Assembly: GCA_045614925.1 (NCBI GenBank)
Contig: JAZLDV010000065.1
Coordinates: 1-30,956 of the forward strand
Origin: JAZLDV01 sp045614925
Lineage (GTDB): Bacteria > Bacillota_I > Bacilli_A > Erysipelotrichales > Coprobacillaceae
Length of the DNA stretch: 30,956 nucleotides
Reading direction: 5' to 3'
Shown: positions 28,832 to 30,956 of the stretch, one piece after another
Layout of the letters: the number at the start of each line of letters is the position of its first letter
Position numbering within the stretch: the stretch's first letter is position 1
Made by a program: the position numbers and the translations under genes
Notes under the pieces: generated by a model
Told to the model about the DNA's origin: nothing
The model's input: only the letters and a program-made list of their open reading frames with translations
Databases searched by the model: none

Positions 28832-30526
28832 CTAACCTCCTATATAAAACTCACTCTTATCTAATGTTGCATAGAGCATTATAAGAGTTACTACTCCATC
28901 TATTTTCCTTGAATACAATCCATCCATTTTTTCAGGTTGAATTGAATCTCCTACAATCTTTGCAGATGTATTGCTAAAACAATATTTAAGTACAGGATTA
29001 TTGCCATAGTTAATTAATCTATCGGTTAAATCCCTTTCTACCATCTTCATCGGAAATGATAAATATTTTCCTTGATAAATCATTTCAGTTCTAAATCCGT
29101 AACCTGTTTTTTTGTCACACCAATGTAAAAACATATCACTATGCCATTTATCATACCCTATGGTGTAAGGCTCTATTTGGTATCGGTCTCTTAAGCGTTG
29201 ATACCAATCAGCTACATCCTTTTGATTAATCCTATTTCCCTTACATACAATTACATAAGGCTCTCCTGTTTGTTTATTAATCATTTGAGACCACTCTAAA
29301 TATCTTGCTCCATTATCTCTATCCTTCAATTTAGATTCAGGAATAAAGAATTGCATAACAACATATTTTGTACTATCTTCAGGTTTCATAAATAAACAAC
29401 TAGCAGTAGTTAAATCTCCTGTATCGGATAAATCCGTAGCACATATACTTAATTGGCCTCTAAAGTCCTCTAAAGTAAATTGGTCTTGTTCATAATCATA
29501 TATTGTAGATTCTAACCATTGAGTTGAATTACCAACTTTAATATTAAAATCTTTAGTCAACATATGAATTCTACTTTCTCTATCCAATTGAGCCTTTAGT
29601 ATAGAGTCCTGAATAAAAGCATATTTCTTAACTCCATATATTAGAGATGGATTGGCTTTTTGCCACATCTCAACATCTCCTGACCATATTTCACTTACAT
29701 CATCTTGTTCAAATAAGAAAGGCAAATAATGAGGATTATCTATTTCACCATTTATCCAAGCGTTAGCATACCTCAATTGTTTATCAAAAAACATATCATT
29801 CAAGAATCCATTTGTCGACACCATAATAAATAAATGCTCATCGTGAGTAGACATTGAACGCTTAACGGCTTCAGCTATCTCATCATCTTTACAATCGTGA
29901 CATTCATCCATAACAGCTGCTACACAATTTCGACCATCCTTATTTTGTGTCTTGGATGACATTCTTGAAATCTTAACATTATTTTTTTCATTTCTTATTT
30001 CAACAAGATTGTCATTTGTGATTTCATTCTTTACATCGAGTCTTTGCCTCATATGTTTAGTTTCATCAAATATTAACTTGGCCTGTTTATCATCATTGGA
30101 GCAGATAATATAATTTTTACCTCCACCACCAACAAACAGGTTAGCATTCATATCGGCTGCTACCATTGTTGATTTGCCGTTTTTTCTTCCGACCTCTAGC
30201 AATGCCTCATTAATTAACAAATGACCTGTAGCCTTTTCTTTGAAGGAATATATAGCCTCAAAAAATGCTTTTTGCCATAGCATTAGTTCAATTGGTTTAT
30301 TGTAGAATGGAGCATATCCTTGAAGGCATAATGTTTCCATAAACTTAAACCTTTTGTAACAATCATTTGGCTCAAAAATAAATCTATCATCATTCAAATA
30401 TTCACATAGAATATCAATGACCTTTTTAATTTTCCATCCTACCACCAAGCGTTTACGCTCACCTTTAATATCAATCCATCCACGCTCTATAGCATCTTTA
30501 TATTGAACAATAAATGGCTTACTCAT
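28832..30526 (-). CDS. terL: terminase large subunit (Terminase_1 family)
   Basis: 564 aa from the ATG at 30526. GTG at 30535 is possible, but GGTGAG fits the ATG better. The Walker A-like EVGRKNGKST (about 110-119) and Walker B (AVMDECHD, about 200-207) are followed by the coupling motif (FIMVSTNG) and a C-terminal nuclease domain with acidic residues (CATDLSDTGDLTT, then YDKWHS and DG near the end). It packages DNA with ATP energy and cuts at cos together with HNH and small subunit partners. It overlaps the small terminase gene by 8 bases. Confidence 0.93.
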   Translation of the reverse strand: MSKPFIVQYKDAIERGWIDIKGERKRLVVGWKIKKVIDILCEYLNDDRFIFEPNDCYKRFKFMETLCLQGYAPFYNKPIELMLWQKAFFEAIYSFKEKATGHLLINEALLEVGRKNGKSTMVAADMNANLFVGGGGKNYIICSNDDKQAKLIFDETKHMRQRLDVKNEITNDNLVEIRNEKNNVKISRMSSKTQNKDGRNCVAAVMDECHDCKDDEIAEAVKRSMSTHDEHLFIMVSTNGFLNDMFFDKQLRYANAWINGEIDNPHYLPFLFEQDDVSEIWSGDVEMWQKANPSLIYGVKKYAFIQDSILKAQLDRESRIHMLTKDFNIKVGNSTQWLESTIYDYEQDQFTLEDFRGQLSICATDLSDTGDLTTASCLFMKPEDSTKYVVMQFFIPESKLKDRDNGARYLEWSQMINKQTGEPYVIVCKGNRINQKDVADWYQRLRDRYQIEPYTIGYDKWHSDMFLHWCDKKTGYGFRTEMIYQGKYLSFPMKMVERDLTDRLINYGNNPVLKYCFSNTSAKIVGDSIQPEKMDGLYSRKIDGVVTLIMLYATLDKSEFYIGG

Positions 30527-30824
30527 TAAACTCACCTAAAGCCTTCATTAATGCAGATTCTTCTCCAACCTCACCCTGAAGAGTCCTTAAAATCTTTGTT
30601 GCTATATCATTCTTTTGAGCCTGATAATCTTTAAGGATTTTATGTACAGGTAATGCTTTTTGTTGAAGTGGATTTTTTGGATTGATGATATATTGAGGAT
30701 ATTTACGAAGTTCAGTAATCTTTTCTTCATAAAAAACGAAATCGGATAAAAGGGATAAAATAATTTCTTTTTTTGATTGATCCACATTCTCTAAATGAGC
30801 AGCTAATTCATCAAACCTATTCAT
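30519..30824 (-). CDS. terS: terminase small subunit (P27-like)
   Basis: 101 aa starting at the second of two adjacent ATGs, 6 bases after AGGAGG. The frame upstream begins with TTG and covers the ribosome binding site. It is all-helical, with an acidic opening and the P27-like pattern (LRKYPQYIINPKNPLQQKALPVHKILKDYQAQ). It recognises the packaging site. The repeats immediately upstream are candidate binding sites. It is the first gene of the packaging-head block. Confidence 0.75.
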   Translation of the reverse strand: MNRFDELAAHLENVDQSKKEIILSLLSDFVFYEEKITELRKYPQYIINPKNPLQQKALPVHKILKDYQAQKNDIATKILRTLQGEVGEESALMKALGEFNE

Positions 30825-30834
30825 CATATCCCTC

Positions 30835-30911
30835 CTAACCAATCTAACCGAATATTTTTAGAATTATTTGTTTCTAACCAATATTAAACCTAGTTTTTTA
30901 AAGCCAACCGA
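30835..30911. repeat. periodic 8 bp repeats next to putative cos (cosB-like)
   Basis: CTAACCAA, CTAACCGA, CTAACCAA and CCAACCGA start at 30835, 30844, 30874 and 30904 in the same orientation, with steps of 9, 30 and 30 bp. They lie between the small terminase gene and the window end. Such repeats near cos are typical of terminase small subunit binding sites. Confidence 0.5.
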
Positions 30912-30929
30912 AATTTCAAATTTTTGGCT
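30902..30929. repeat. inverted repeat near right end
   Basis: AGCCAA (30902-30907) pairs with TTGGCT (30924-30929), and AAATTT occurs twice inside. It mirrors the inverted repeat at the left end and may belong to the packaging site. Confidence 0.4.
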
Positions 30930-30949
30930 CGTGTGAAAGAAAAGAAGTC

Positions 30950-30956
30950 GGAGGCC
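30950..30956. other. cos: right half of putative cos dyad
   Basis: GGAGGC (30950-30955) completes the 6 bp inverted repeat with GCCTCC at bases 3-8 when the ends are joined. Confidence 0.5.

Overview
The window reads as an almost complete, possibly whole, temperate siphophage genome of about 31 kb. It has a complete HK97-type head and packaging module and a long non-contractile tail module, plus lysis genes, a divergently transcribed repressor/integrase block, and two replication initiator genes. The DNA is very A+T rich (roughly 30% G+C by eye). Genes are tightly packed with strong AGGAGG-type ribosome binding sites, and TAA, TAG and TGA all act as stops. That fits a phage of a low-GC Bacillota (Firmicutes) host with the standard bacterial code. 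I cannot name the host genus.

Almost everything is on the minus strand, so it is easiest to read from high to low coordinates. 30.9-15.6 kb: small and large terminase, portal, protease, major capsid, connectors, major tail protein, tail chaperone pair (with a -1 frameshift site), tape measure, distal tail and tail hub proteins, a secreted LysM-CAP protein, two holin-region membrane proteins and a large receptor-binding protein. A bidirectional terminator then meets the convergent integrase. 15.4-13.8 kb (plus strand): integrase, an excisionase-like protein and a Cro/CI-type repressor. 13.7-11.0 kb: early operon with a second repressor-like protein, a second, short tyrosine recombinase and small genes. 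11.0-9.0 kb: first replication initiator and a DNA cytosine methyltransferase. 8.96-8.29 kb: a small amidase cassette lying between two terminators. 8.2-5.4 kb: eleven small genes, including an HD hydrolase, a pyrimidine-dimer-glycosylase-like protein and an OB-fold-like protein. 5.4-4.37 kb: a promoter, a highly folded leader RNA and a second replication initiator with iterons inside its gene. 4.33-0.06 kb: a late-type promoter, an HTH/small-terminase-like protein, a second adhesion module (coiled-coil fibre, three-knob SGNH esterase, small fibre protein) and an HNH-kinase fusion.

The two ends of the window appear to belong together. Joining base 30956 to base 1 restores a G+C-rich dyad (GGAGGC-CGT-GCCTCC) between the HNH gene and the small terminase gene. 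This is where cos-type phages keep their cohesive end site, and periodic repeats lie beside it. The late transcript would start near 4.3 kb, run through the adhesion module and HNH gene, cross the junction, and continue through packaging, head, tail and lysis to the terminator at 15.57 kb.

The most interesting points are: two initiator genes that each carry internal repeats next to an A+T-rich stretch (two candidate origins); the structured leader RNA at 5.16-5.37 kb; shared operator-like sequences at distant promoters; a capsid gene with a strong in-frame internal start; an HNH-kinase fusion at the packaging site; and a receptor-binding esterase module placed upstream of packaging rather than after the tail genes.
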